From Nephrocerus scutellatus (lineage: Eukaryota > Arthropoda > Insecta > Diptera > Pipunculidae), in contig OX352765.1 in the NCBI GenBank assembly GCA_947095585.1, forward strand, positions 23,714,254-23,778,253: DNA of 64,000 nt, read 5' to 3'. The translations under genes and the position numbers were made by a program. Within the stretch, counting starts at the first letter, position 1. Every line of letters starts with the position of its first letter. Below the pieces are notes generated by a model. It searched no databases, had not been told where the DNA came from, and was given only the letters and a program-made list of their open reading frames with translations. This document shows positions 47,491 to 58,498 of this stretch, one piece after another.

Positions 47491-48009
47491 ATTGTTGTTG
47501 TTAAATATAAAGCAGATCACAGTGTTTCTCAGTGACTGTGCAAGTGCAAGTGATACTTGGCTGGCTTTCTGTCCACATATCATTTCGTCCTGTGACAAAA
47601 TAAAAAACAGATACCTGCCTAAGCTTCCGTTATAAGCGGAACGTTCTTCATGATTTTTTAGCTGCAAAAGTCGCCCAGGAGTCATGTCACATTTTTCTGT
47701 GAGACGTTCTCCCATTAATCAGGTGAGCTGTCCTTCTTTAAATCTTCTTGACTTTTCATTCATTAAAAAGGCTCCGAGAACCTGTTCGCTTCTTAATGCC
47801 GACGGAGAAATTTCTACCGACGCCGCTGAAAGTGTAGACGATTTCTTGTTGTGTTCATGTGTTGTACCGTCACAAGTTACAGATTTTAGTAAACTGATCC
47901 AAGTGTTACTAAATCAAAAGGATGTAATTTCGTAATTTATAAACATTGTTACTAAATTTTTAAGAGAATATTAAAAATATTTCAAAATTTTTCTTATGAA
48001 AAACACGTT
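47491..48009. other. no gene; possible LINE scrap
   Basis: A plus frame at 47684-47935 contains SLLNADGEISTDAAESVDDF, which loosely resembles the LxxxDGxxTxxxxExxxxLLxxHFP linker between endonuclease and RT in I/LOA/R1 elements. It is too short and diverged to rely on. Confidence 0.3.
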
Positions 48010-48466
48010 ACCGCTCGATGTAGCCACCTTTGGATCGAATAATTGGGTCTTAACGAAAGCATTGCATGCTCCACGGACGTGACCTGTTGCTGTTTTTGGG
48101 AACTCTCTACAAAGAGCTGTCATTAATCCGTCCACAATTTAATATGTTTTTGTAGATAACTTGGCCTCCAAAATGTATCATATGAAGAAGTTCATTGGAT
48201 TCAAGGCTGATTAGAATGGATGCCATTATTGCGAAGCAATGACATTTGGAACGTGAATTTGAAAAAATTGTTGTGCTAAATAAGCTTTTTGTGATGCTGC
48301 TTAGTCCTGCTGGAATATCCAGCGGTTGTTACTGAATTTTTTGTATGCCCAAGGTAGCGACGCATCATGTAATACATTTTCCCGGTATACTTCTTGATGG
48401 ATCTTGTCGCTCTGATCAATTAAGTCTAGCGGAGAACGACCATTTACAATTACATCTGCCCAAACT
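48010..48466 (-). mobile_element. Tc1-like transposase fragment
   Basis: From 48466 downward on the minus strand: WADVIVNGRSPLDLIDQSDK then HQEVYRENVLHDASLPWAYK and the catalytic-side NNRWIFQQD, with a stop where the following SAPAHK block should be, then AQQFFQIHVPNVIASQ, SALNPMNFF and MTALCREFPKT. This is the order in a Tc1-like group with FQQDSAPAHKAK and SPDLNPLDY motifs. The N-terminal half is missing because an RTE-like element begins exactly at its break. Confidence 0.72.
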
Positions 48467-49965
48467 ATCAGAGTCCGTGAACAGTACAGATAGCGAGGAC
48501 CGCACCAGGCGCGGAAGATATACCAAAGAGTCTGCAGTATGACGCAATATACATCGGGTTTCACATACTGCAAAGATAAAAAGGGTAATCTGATCGCCGA
48601 TTTCAAAGGCATCTTAGATCGATTGGAAGAGCACTACCATGAGTTCCTATATGGCCACTGAAGACTGAGGAATTGGAGGCTCCACCAATGACCAAAGACC
48701 ACACTATGCTGTGGTCACTATGCATGGACGAACTAACCAGAGCGATAAATTGGCTCAAAAATAATAAGGTCCCGGGATGAGATAGTATCCCAGCGGAGCT
48801 GATTAAAACAGGAGGACCCGCAATACATTTAGCAATTCATGAACTTACATTGGAAGTATGGGAGGAATGCCAGAAGACTGGCGAAGAAACATCATGTGCC
48901 CCATACATAAGAAAAGAGATATCACAACCTGCAGCAATTATCGTGGTATAACGTTGTTGAGTACCGCGTATAAGATTTTCTCCTCTATCCTTCAAGACAG
49001 GATAGCACCATACGCTAAAGTCATCATTGGTCCATCACAGTATGGCTTCATTCCAGACAAATCAACAACTGATCAGATTTACACCCTAAGGCAGGTGATT
49101 GAAAAATTTCTAGAGTTTCAAAACTCACTACACCATCTTTTTATAGATTTTAAAGCTGCCTATGATAGCATAGCCAGAGTAGAATTTTATAAAGCCATGA
49201 AAGAATTCATCATCCCAAATAAACTGACACGACTATGTAGGTTGACCATGACCAATGTTATAAACCAAGTGAAAAAATTCGCATCACTAACAATTTTATT
49301 CAACCTTTATAACGGGCTCCGAAAAGGGGATGGACTGGCCTGCGCCCTGCGTTGGAGAAAGTGATCCGAGACTCTGACGTAACGGCGAGAGGAACAATCC
49401 TCTATAAGTCCATTCAGATACTGGCTTAGGCAAACGACATTGACGTCGTTAGTAGAAACCAAAGAGCTGTACAGGAAGCTTTCATTTAGATCGAGCAGAC
49501 GGCACGTAATCTGGGACTGCACATAAATGAGAGCAAAACAAAGCACATAGTGGGCACGTCTGCGAGTAGAATATCCAACATTGGTCCCTCAATTAAAATA
49601 GTGGAGCGCGAATTTTAAGAAGTGCAATCCTTTGACTATCTCGGGTCAACTGTAGCAGCCGATAATAGCATGGAACCATAAATACGCGCACGGTTGCTCA
49701 ACGCCATCAAAGCTCACTGTAGTCTGTCAAGACTCTTCAAATCCAAGAAATTAACAATAACATCCATGCTGCTTGTGTATAATACAATAGTCATACCAGT
49801 ACTTACATATAGATCCGAGACGAAAAAACCATTCTGACATCTTAGCCGCGTTCGAGAGAAAAGTCTTACGGAAAATTGTTGGCCCCGTATGTGAGGAAGG
49901 ACGATTTCGTGATCTACGAGCGTTATCTCGATGTCGACATCGTGAAGAGTTATTTTTCAGTATTC
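48467..49965 (+). mobile_element. RTE-like non-LTR retrotransposon, copy 3
   Basis: Starts in the linker (VREQYR-like, then EDRTRRGRYTKESA), passes CKDKKGNLIADFKGIL and NNKVPG, and has its longest open piece at 48858-49364. The catalytic box is ruined: where copy 2 has YADDID, this reads stop-AND-ID at about 49425-49440. The C-terminal part runs to LRKIVGP and ends near 49965, where similarity to copy 1 (14.2 kb) also fades. No 3' tail is present. Confidence 0.85.
48858..49364 (+). pseudogene. RT ORF of RTE-like copy 3
   Basis: The 168-codon frame carries the middle of the RT domain: CSNYRGITLLSTAYKIFSSI, GPSQYGFIPDKSTTDQIYTL, motif A as HHLFIDFKAAYDSIARVEFY with its aspartate intact, and IPNKLTRLCRLTMTNVINQ. 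It ends by frameshift just before the YADD box. Confidence 0.83.
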
Positions 49966-51062
49966 GTCGGATGCTTCTATAGGACGCGCTCTGTTTTTTT
50001 GTTACTTTGTCGTGGATTTTGTTTAATTCGTGCCTTCACTTTGCGAATCGCATTTATGGCGATGTTGCTATTTTTGGAAGGACCTCAATGGCGTTTTGCT
50101 ATGCTACCGGTATAGCTGTATAGATACAGCAAAGTGAAGTCGATCTCCGGACCCTGTAGATGGATAGATAAATAATTTGTTTACTTTCTTTAACATATTT
50201 CTACAAAAATATAAAAATAAAAAAAAAACAATAAAAGGAGGAGGATCACCAAAATGAATAACTAAAATGCATAGATGAAACGTCAACTGACGAACTAAGA
50301 CTGAATAGAACGACACTATAAGAAAAATATTGGATAATAACTTTAAAAGTTGCCAGTGTCAAGTTGAAGTCAAATTTACAGTGCCGCGTGACGACGAGAG
50401 CGAGACGCGTACAGCTGTCATAAAAGAAATATTCAAACATTAATTCAATTCACAACACATCACGTCTCGTCGTGTCGCGGCATGGCAATTTCAAAAATGT
50501 TACAAAATTTGCCCGACCTGAGTACGGCGTCTGAGTGTATTTCCTGTCTCGACAATTCACAATTGGCATTATTTTGTCTGCTGTATGTTTTGAATATGGG
50601 ACACACCTCTAAAAACTGAAATGTATTCTCACTGTCCTCAAGGCTACAGATCGTGTATTACCCAAATTCAATTTGGGTAGTCCACATCCGGGGTCGAATA
50701 ACGACATCAGTTAACGAGTGAATGAAATCCATACGCTACCGAGTGATCGAGTATTTTACATTGGGATGATCACTACTCTTCGCTCGTTCACGGAAACGAT
50801 CATGCCAAATCAACATTATTCAGTCAAGTATTATTCAGTCATGTATGTGGTAATTTGAACCCTGGTCTTAAGAACTAGGCTAATTATCTCTCGATCGAGG
50901 ATGAAGTCTTCGAAGTAGTTGGGGGTTTCAGATAGGATTCGTCACGAAACTGCGACTACTTGGTTGGTGAATTCAGTCCAGTGATTTTCTCTATAAGTTT
51001 AGCAAGAAGTAGAAGCGAGATTCCTTCTGTTCTGTTCTGTAGAGTTCACCGCCCACTTGTGT
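49966..51062. other. no gene recognised
   Basis: AT-rich to mixed DNA with no recognisable family on either strand. Confidence 0.35.
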
Positions 51063-51064
51063 TA

Positions 51065-51960
51065 TGGGCATTTTGATAAGTCAGTGACTTTTTGAATAAA
51101 AAAATGTCTCGGCATAAATGCGTTTTATTTCTCAACATGATCTTGTTTAAGCTCGATACTTAGTCCAGCGTTTTTCCAATTTTTGTATTTCTTCCAAATA
51201 AAAGGTTTTCTCAAGGCACTCAATTAGGCGGTTTTTTTTAGTGTTAACCCATTCTTTAGACTTAAATCTCTTACCGCCCAGCCATTTCTTTAGGTCTGGA
51301 AACGGGAAATAGTCGCAGGTGGCTAAATCTGAAGAATATGCTGGATGGGGTATCAATTCGTAGCCCAATTTATGGATTTTCGCCATGGTAACTACACACG
51401 TGTGCACCCGTGCATTGTCTTGATGATACAGCGCTTTTTTCTTCGCCTTCTTCTTGCTTCAAATCGATATCGAATCTATCCAACAGCTCTGAATAATATT
51501 AGCCTGTGATCGTTTTACCATTTACCATTACCAAGCTAACCGATGTAAGACCCTGCGTGCATCCCAAAAAACTGTGCCCATGACCTTGTTGGCCGACAGA
51601 CTCACCTTGGCCATCCTTGGTGCACGTACACACTCAGAAACCCACTGTCTTGATTGTTCCTTGGTCTCTGGGCTTTTGTGATGGATCCATGTTTCGTCCA
51701 TGGTTATGAAACGGTTCGGATTGTGGCTAAAAATCGTCAAACACTCCTTTAAAGCGGTCACATGGTTGCGCTTTTTTTCAAATTTCGTTAAAATTCACGA
51801 GGTTGTCTGCTTTCAATGGCTGTCAAACACAAACTAAATGACGCAGCTTGCTTAAAATGTGACAGTAGTCTATTAATAGATGGCAGTTGACGGAATCAGT
51901 GTTGTATTTAAAGTTACTGCGCGGAAAATTAAAAAAGTCACTGATTTATCAAACTGCCCT
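51065..51960 (-). mobile_element. mariner with both inverted ends and TA duplication, internally deleted
   Basis: The ends form imperfect inverted repeats of about 32 bp (28 matches), reading GGGCATTTTGATAAGTCAGT from the left and GGGCAGTTTGATAAATCAGT from the right. TA lies outside each (51063-51064 and 51961-51962). On the minus strand the transposase reads FITMDETWIHHKSPETKEQS (51714-51655), KVMGTVFWDARRV, then HTCVVTMAKIHKLGYELIPH, AYSSDLATCDYFPFPDLKKW and KRWTKYRA. Both conserved catalytic aspartates can be seen (MDETWIH and the SSDLATCDYF block, which has S for P in PYSPDL). The N-terminal DNA-binding part is gone and frameshifts separate the pieces. At 896 bp it is shorter than the usual 1.3 kb. 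Confidence 0.9.
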
Positions 51961-51962
51961 TA

Positions 51963-53739
51963 TAATCCAGTTTCCTGGAAAAGAGCAGACCATGCCTTAG
52001 CCCAGTAAATTTTAATATACGAATTACTATACATAGGAGTACTTCAAATCGTTTTTTGTGGAATGGGTAACCACCCTCTGGATGTATTTTAAATAAAGCT
52101 TGAGTGTTGAAAGGACTGCCTTTGGGAAGGTACACGTTAACACGTCAAATAGATAATATTATACAACTAATTTGTCAACTTTGTACTGCCGCATGGCACC
52201 AGCTTGCATTGAAAGTATTTAGAGCTGTAATGCCTTAGATGCAGTCTGTCTGACTATTTCTCTGGAATTATACAGCACTTAAGAACATTGTGAAATCGCC
52301 AAAATCATACAAATGCTTATGCAATACCTTGTACTACGGGAAATCCTTAGCAATCAGCAGTTTGTCGAAAACACTGCGCCATACTGATGGCGATCTGATG
52401 GTATATGTATATTACCGAAAAGTGGAACCAGTCTCTTTATTAATTTTGTTTAGAATAAATTTGTAGCATTTTTCATTAGCCATTTGCCATTAAGTCAGGT
52501 ATTCGAGTAAACTCATTTATACATGAATCAGGGAATAACTCATCACACCTTGATTATTAGTTGTTAGCTGGTTGTGGGAATGTTGGAGCACTATAGCTAC
52601 CTGATGCTGCTCTGCTACTGCTACAAGTCTTAAGGAAGCTTAAAATATCTACAGATAAGCTTCCCCAAGACTTGTGCCTTGTGTATTGTGTATACCCATC
52701 CCTATTAACCATTGTCTCCATAAAAATGGATCTTTAGAACCTAATGGAGCGGATTCAGAAAATTCCGCTCAGACTCTGAGATGGCGTGTCCCTTCTCTAT
52801 TGGGTCGTTGTACATTACAGCCTGCAGCTGCTGCTACAAGAGTATGTAGCCCTAATTTGTGCTCTGAGTCTTAGGAACTGTCGGCAAAAACTCAACCCAA
52901 AAACCGAGCAATATAATATTTTGATTTCAATATATTTTTTTTAAATTCATGATCTAAATAAAGGGATGGCAGCAAAACACCAACCCATTGAGACCTACAT
53001 ACAATACTCATGATAAGCTATCGACTGTACAACATTTGGTATTATATGGGCTGATGATATTTTTAGACTCAAACCCAATTATGGGAACACATTCACTTAC
53101 GATATTGACGAAAGACAGACATTTTCTTCAAGTCACCAGTACTGCTGCCGCTGGCTGTTTCCTCCCACACCACCACTACTAGCAATACGACATCTTGTTA
53201 CCTGTTCGATTTTTATCTCAGAGTGTACAGAAGTTGGTAGCTATTGTTGCCATGTTTAATGCCATGTTAGTGTGCTTGGTTAGTTTCTCTAATAATGGCA
53301 CTCTCAGTCTCGGCAGCATGGGACCGCTCACACCTTTTTTTTTCCAATTAGGAAAAAATATTTCAAGTTTTTTTTTACTTCGAAAATTGAATTCGAATCA
53401 ATTGAAAGTCATCGCAGAGCGCCGTCATCGGGTGATATTTTTTTGTTTCTTTTTTTTTGCAACATGAAGCACTCCTTAATTCTCACACTCAACAATACGC
53501 TCGGTGCTTGGTGGAGTCGATGTCGTATTTGTCAAACATGAAACTTATCCAGTGCGAATGCGGAGAGAAGCATTTGACATATTCGCTGCTATTCTTATTT
53601 TGTAGCAACAAGTACAACAACATCAACAACAACGGTTGGAAATTAATTATGACGATTGTTGTTGTGGTTGTTAATTAATTTTTAAACATTTTCTTTTTGT
53701 TCCATTTGTTCTAAATAATAAAGGAATAATAAGGAATTC
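51963..53739. other. no gene recognised
   Basis: Mixed AT-rich DNA with T-runs (53335-53460) and a short CAACA patch near 53615. No frame has a recognisable domain. Confidence 0.35.
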
Positions 53740-55060
53740 CCAGTTGGACTGCGTGGCTGCCCATTGGCGAATTAACCGCGATTAAGCAACAACTCTTGAA
53801 ACATACCTCTGTGATCTGGAGATAAGCTCGGTGGATTTGACTTTGTTATAGGAAGGCCGACTCGTTCTTGACGTGGTACAATTTGTTAATACACCTTAGC
53901 TTATTAGCTGTGCTTTGATAGTAAGGAAGGTGAGACCAAGATCTCTAACGGAGCTCAAAGGACAGCAGACTCTCTCAGTGAAGGCCATGTTCAGTGTGAC
54001 GCCCTTCTTCGCCAGTTCGTCTATTTTTTCTTTACAGTCAATGCCGCTGTGCACCGGCACCCAAACTATAGTTAAGTCTGTGCTTCGGCCTATCAAAGCC
54101 AGTTTTGCTGGGCACTGTCTGACAAGTTTAGAATTGTTGCTTATCCCAATTAATGCTTTGATCGCAGTTTGTCTGTCTACGCACATGCCTCCCCGTGGGG
54201 GTCCAATTGCAGCTTTTTTATTTTGTGGAGACGTTGCAGGACCTTACCACGGCATATTAACAAAGGGTCGTCGGTGCTTAGAGTATACTCAGTATGGGTA
54301 ATGTCTTCGTACTTGCGACCCGAAGTGGAGCACTTGTACTTAGAACCTCTTTATGAGCAAGTCTTTGTATTTAGTGTTTCATTTCATACAATACTACAGG
54401 TCTGGTGTAAGGGACAGACGGGAATCTCGTATTCCAAAGGCCTAGGATGTGGTGCTTCCTAGTGGCAAATGATGGGGTCGCGGTTCCGGACGAATGTGCT
54501 GCCAGGGTCTGCTTTTGCAATCGCCCAGGCACTCATTCTGAAAGAGCTGAGTCCCTTGATGCCTGACCTCACCAAGGTTGCATTTTGGTACCGCGGGAAT
54601 TGTCCGTGCTCACAGACAACAAGGCCGGCCGTAAGGCTCGACCAGTCTGAGGACAATTGTGGTTGAGATATGCAACTCGGGGGCTGTGGTTTACTACCCA
54701 AATGCGGGTAGAGCACTAGCTTGGTAACATCAGTTTGGTAGGCTGATGTTGCCAAAAATCTTTGGTGCATCAGTATCCTTCCTGATGTTACCGGTGCGAT
54801 GATGCGCTCTCTGTGGAGTTGCATATATCAACCGGTTGTCGATAAACCAAAGATCGGCAAGGATTTAAGATGGGTCCTGCTCTAACCATTGAGTTAATAC
54901 TGGCACATCAGTCTATGATGGTCGTTGATTGTCGTATAACTAATCCAAGTCCGAAGAGGACCGTGGGGTAAACCATTTAATGGAGGTATCCACGTAAATC
55001 CAATGATACTTCTTGTCTACGCACATGCCACATGTTAAAGTTTTTTAAAAAAGATCTCAA
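53740..55060 (-). mobile_element. LINE RNase H relic split by a family A retroposon
   Basis: From 54186 to 53740 on the minus strand: RNase H block CVDRQTAIKALIGISNNSKL, TDLTIVWVPVHSGIDCKEKI, DELAKKGVTL, then DLGLTFLTIKAQLIS and scraps of the region after RNase H. The wording is that of I/Jockey/LOA-type LINEs but not of the other LOA-like family here. Across the insert at 54190-55013 the element seems to continue for a few dozen bases (55030-55060). The frame is broken downstream of 53896. Confidence 0.65.
54190..55013 (+). mobile_element. retroposon family A, 16-bp target duplication
   Basis: The 824-bp insert is bounded by perfect TGTCTACGCACATGCC copies at 54174-54189 and 55014-55029. 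It shares long stretches with 11185-12110 (opposite strand) and 30450-30735. Its 3' end, about 30 bp after GGTATCCACGT, coincides with that of the 11-kb copy, while the 5' ends differ. There is no poly(A), no LTR structure and no recognisable domain. A truncated LINE 3' end or a dependent retroposon is the best reading. Confidence 0.8.
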
Positions 55061-55069
55061 TCAAGAGGC

Positions 55070-55475
55070 TAAAACTGTTCATTGAAAGTAAAGGCGTGAT
55101 TCCATTTCATCAGTTCTGATTCAGGGAAAAACACTCTATCATAGAGAAGATTCATTGAATAACCGAGATTATTGTAAAAGCCCTTGAAGAAAAAAATGGA
55201 ATATTCACCTATATTGTTAAACGCGGCTCAAACATTTGATAAGGTTCGGCATGAAGGACTGCTATATAAACTTAAGCTACTCTTTCCCAAAGAATTACGG
55301 CAATACTGGAGTCTTATCACTCAGAAAGGTTCTTTCGTATCAATCAGGCGATGCTTATTCCCACCTTAAAGAAATTAAAGCTGGAGTCCCACTAGAAGGT
55401 ATATTAGGGTCAATACTATATTTACTTTTAACAAATGACACAGTACAGTAGCTACATTTGCCGAAGTTAGTGTGG
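55070..55475 (+). mobile_element. Jockey-clade RT fragment
   Basis: In order: FREKHSIIEKIH with ITEIIVKALEEKK, a motif-A equivalent LLNAAQTFDKVRHEGLLYKL, YQSGDAYSHLKEIKAGVPLE, GILGSILYLLLTND and TVATFAE, where the FADD box should follow and where similarity stops. These are the RT motifs 2 to C of Jockey elements. Two frameshifts occur. It lies against the LINE RNase H relic, which runs the other way. Confidence 0.8.
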
Positions 55476-57614
55476 GCTGTTGGCCAGTCCTGTTGTATTC
55501 ATATAGTGCGCTACAATTTGTTGTGCGGTCCTCTAGGGATATCGGGTTGCTTGCTCGTTCCCATTTTTCGGTTCTGTCATCATGGTTATCTAGGGAGAGT
55601 ACTTCGTAGGTTTGTGTTAGCCCCTGAGGTGTGAGGTGTTGTCACTGGCAATACCAATGTATGCAAAGTTTCAATAAAATTGGGATTTGGGAAGTGTGTT
55701 ATAAGTTGATTGCAAGATTCGACGACAAACAAACAGACAAACAGATTCACGGATGCACGAAGTTAATGTGAAGAATTTACTTACTAGAAGCCCGTTTTTT
55801 TGTATAAGGCTCTGTAGCTATTCTCGCCTATATTTAATACACAAAGAAAACGACGGTTCATTCGCTTGGTTTTTGTAGCATAGCTTTAAGTTTTTGTATT
55901 CGTTTGGTGTATATGATATAACATATAGAAACATAATAAGATTTGCATACAAGAAAATAATGGAATACAGCGACATAAGTATGGAAAAGTATATGTTGTG
56001 TAATTGCACAGGGCCCCCCCACTTGTATAAATATGGAAGAAATTGAGATAAGATATACCTACCAACACGACAATTCTTAGAAAAGTAAAATTTTTTCATT
56101 CATCTTATGCTTTTTTTCATACAAATGCATTAACCCATCAGGTAAATGGTAGATACTGGGGTTTTTAACGAAGATAAGAACAGAACAAGTGTGCGGGTTA
56201 AGTGTAAAGATGTCCTTACCCTTACCTCAAGTTTCTTTAACTACTTGGCTCGTTTATCAAACGTCGTAGTTCTCTAACGAATACCTCTTTGTTCTTCTTG
56301 TCCTACTCTACAACCAAAGCATCCCTTCCTAACATACATAACCGAAAAAAATCTGTAATGACAATAAACTTTTATTTATTTTTTTTAATTTTAACGGAAA
56401 TGACTTTTAGGATCCACAACAATATTACTATAAAATAACTTACAACAACAATCCTTGTTGCGATTACTTTGAAAGTTTTTTTCAAACTAAAGCTCATGCG
56501 ATGGCGGCGCATATAGCTTCCTGAAATATTCCCTCATTGTGTGTTTATGTTTGTAGAGAATTACATCGTCGTCACCATATATATTATGTACTAACGAATT
56601 GATGAAGTACTCTAGTACCGCTCATGTATGAATATATAATGCATCAGTAGTGATAGCATCGGGGCTAACACCGAGCTTCATGAGCTCCAAAAGTACTACA
56701 CCAATTACAACAACAAGTAAAGCAAATACACAGAAATAACAGCCACGAGACAAGGAGGAGGACGACGACGATGATGGTGTTATAGCCAACTTAGGGGAAA
56801 CTGGAAAATGCCAAATCACGCAACCATTATAAATCTCGACACAGTCATCCAGCCAGCCAGCCAGCCAGCCAGTTAGCCCACAGCCATCGGCCAGGGAGTG
56901 CGAGCGAGTTTACAAGGTTCGCAACAACAAGTAATTAATTTTACCGCTACAAGGCTTTAATGACTTCTATAAAAACTCTCAACTTTGGTGGCTAATCGCA
57001 TCGCATACATGGGGCGGCCTGGTGTAGCGTGTTACGTGTTTATACACGAGCGCTTCCGATACCAACATTTTCTTATTCCTTTAGACCTGCAGCAGCAGCA
57101 GCAGCAAAAGTCGGCCGGCCGCTGATATATGCATTGATTCTCTCTCTGCGGCTTAGCCCGCTCCTTGGCTCGGTTTGTTGTTTTGATAAATTTTTGAAGT
57201 TCCACAGAAATGAATATTCCGAAAGTGGATAACACAAGAAATGTGCCGGTAGTCCGCTTGTGCAATAAAACTATGAACTTAAAATGAGGAAGGTTTTGTT
57301 GTCCCAAATAATGGATAAGGAATTCGGATGAGAGGGTGCAGTACACCGGGAGATGGCTGTTTTATTGGTGTTTGTTACTAACTCCTAGCGCTTGGACAAG
57401 AAATAACATATAAAGGGTATTCTTGGAATTTACTGTAAAATTTTATTGTAAGGATGGAGTGGGAATGAAAGGGGGAATTAAAGTGCAATTTATTTGCCCT
57501 TTTTTCTTCGTGAACTTAATAGAACGTCACTTAACAATGACTCAAGTTTGTGACATTTCTGCAAGAAATATTATGAGCCTTTATTCCAGAACAACTAATA
57601 TTAGTATTTCATTT
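55476..57614. other. no gene recognised; microsatellites
   Basis: 55640-55770 looks like the end of an interspersed repeat (AAAGTTTCAATAAAATTGGG, then ACAAACAAACAGACAAACAG). A CCAG run lies at 56849-56872 and a GCA run at 57088-57106. No frame is recognisable. Confidence 0.35.
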
Positions 57615-57660
57615 GAAATATTCTACAAAAGAGTCGGCCCTATGACGCAATATAACCCCG
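57615..57660 (+). mobile_element. tiny RTE-like fragment
   Basis: Reads FYKRVGPMTQYN, matching FYQRVRGMTQYT of copy 2 at about 36800, with the MTQYN bases (CTATGACGCAATATA) nearly unchanged. Only some 45 bp align. Confidence 0.45.
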
Positions 57661-57773
57661 ACCAATTTTTGCGTTCCAGAATGATTTTTACAGCGAGTAG
57701 GTACTGAGAGAATGCATGGAGTTCGCATTCGAATTATTTTAAGATTCATCGTCCTTAGTTTCCTAATATTTTT

Positions 57774-58180
57774 TTAATCGTGTCCTCTATTTGTTTTACA
57801 GGAAAATAAAACCCCAAACAAACAAATATTGCTCCGAGGACGAGCATAGAGCGGAAACGATAGTATGTCTCTCGCCAGCAGGTTGACTTCTCGCCAAACG
57901 CCTACTGTACGCGATTCTCTTTCGATTAATCTGCGCCACATGTTTGGTCTTTCTTGAGGGTTCCATTTTAAGACCATTTTCATAATGTCTTTGTCCGTGT
58001 TCCGCAGGGTGTGCCCTACCCATTCCAATTTTGTACACTTCATATCGATGTAGATTGGATCATTATTTGTCAGGGCAAGTAGCTCTGAGTTTGAGATCGT
58101 GTTTGGCCAAAAGATGCCACAGATCGACGTAGACAATTGCACTTCTAAGAAATAGTGGTTGTTACTTTTCAAATCTCACA
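57774..58180 (-). mobile_element. RTE-like C-terminal fragment, second family
   Basis: Minus frame 58172-57774 contains GIFWPNTISNSELLALTNND, IDMKCTKLEWVGHTLRNTDK and VLKWNPQERPNMWRRLIERE, then REVNLLARD. This is the C-terminal WxGHxLR and LxWNPQ block of RTE-type elements. It differs from the corresponding part of the copies at 36.6 and 48.5 kb. The last part is lost at 57774. Confidence 0.72.
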
Positions 58181-58429
58181 ACCATACACGAGGATCAATT
58201 TAATCTAAAATCGAAGATCTTTAACTTGGTCCTCCTGGAGATGTTATGCGCTCGCCACTCCTTGTTTAATGAATAGTAAACAAAGGGTGCTTAGTTAATG
58301 TGGTCTGACACGTCTGAGCTATCCTCTGTATACTGAATTGTGTGATAACTTGAGTTGAAGGGAATATGCATTTTATCCGCTCGACAATATATAGCTTATA
58401 AATGTAGATAGAACACATCATCTTCATAC

Positions 58430-58498
58430 ATATGTAGCTGGCCCTGGCCTCCCGCAAAAAATCTCTCCACTTATGCCGATATCGAGCCGGATCTTATC
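58430..58498 (-). mobile_element. RTE-like 3'-end fragment
   Basis: The minus strand aligns with 37960-38030 of copy 2 (GGAGAGATTTTTTGCGGGAG region, protein KWRDFLREAR). It is the very end of an RTE-like element but lies upstream of the internal fragment at 58180-57774, so the two come from different insertions. Confidence 0.6.
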
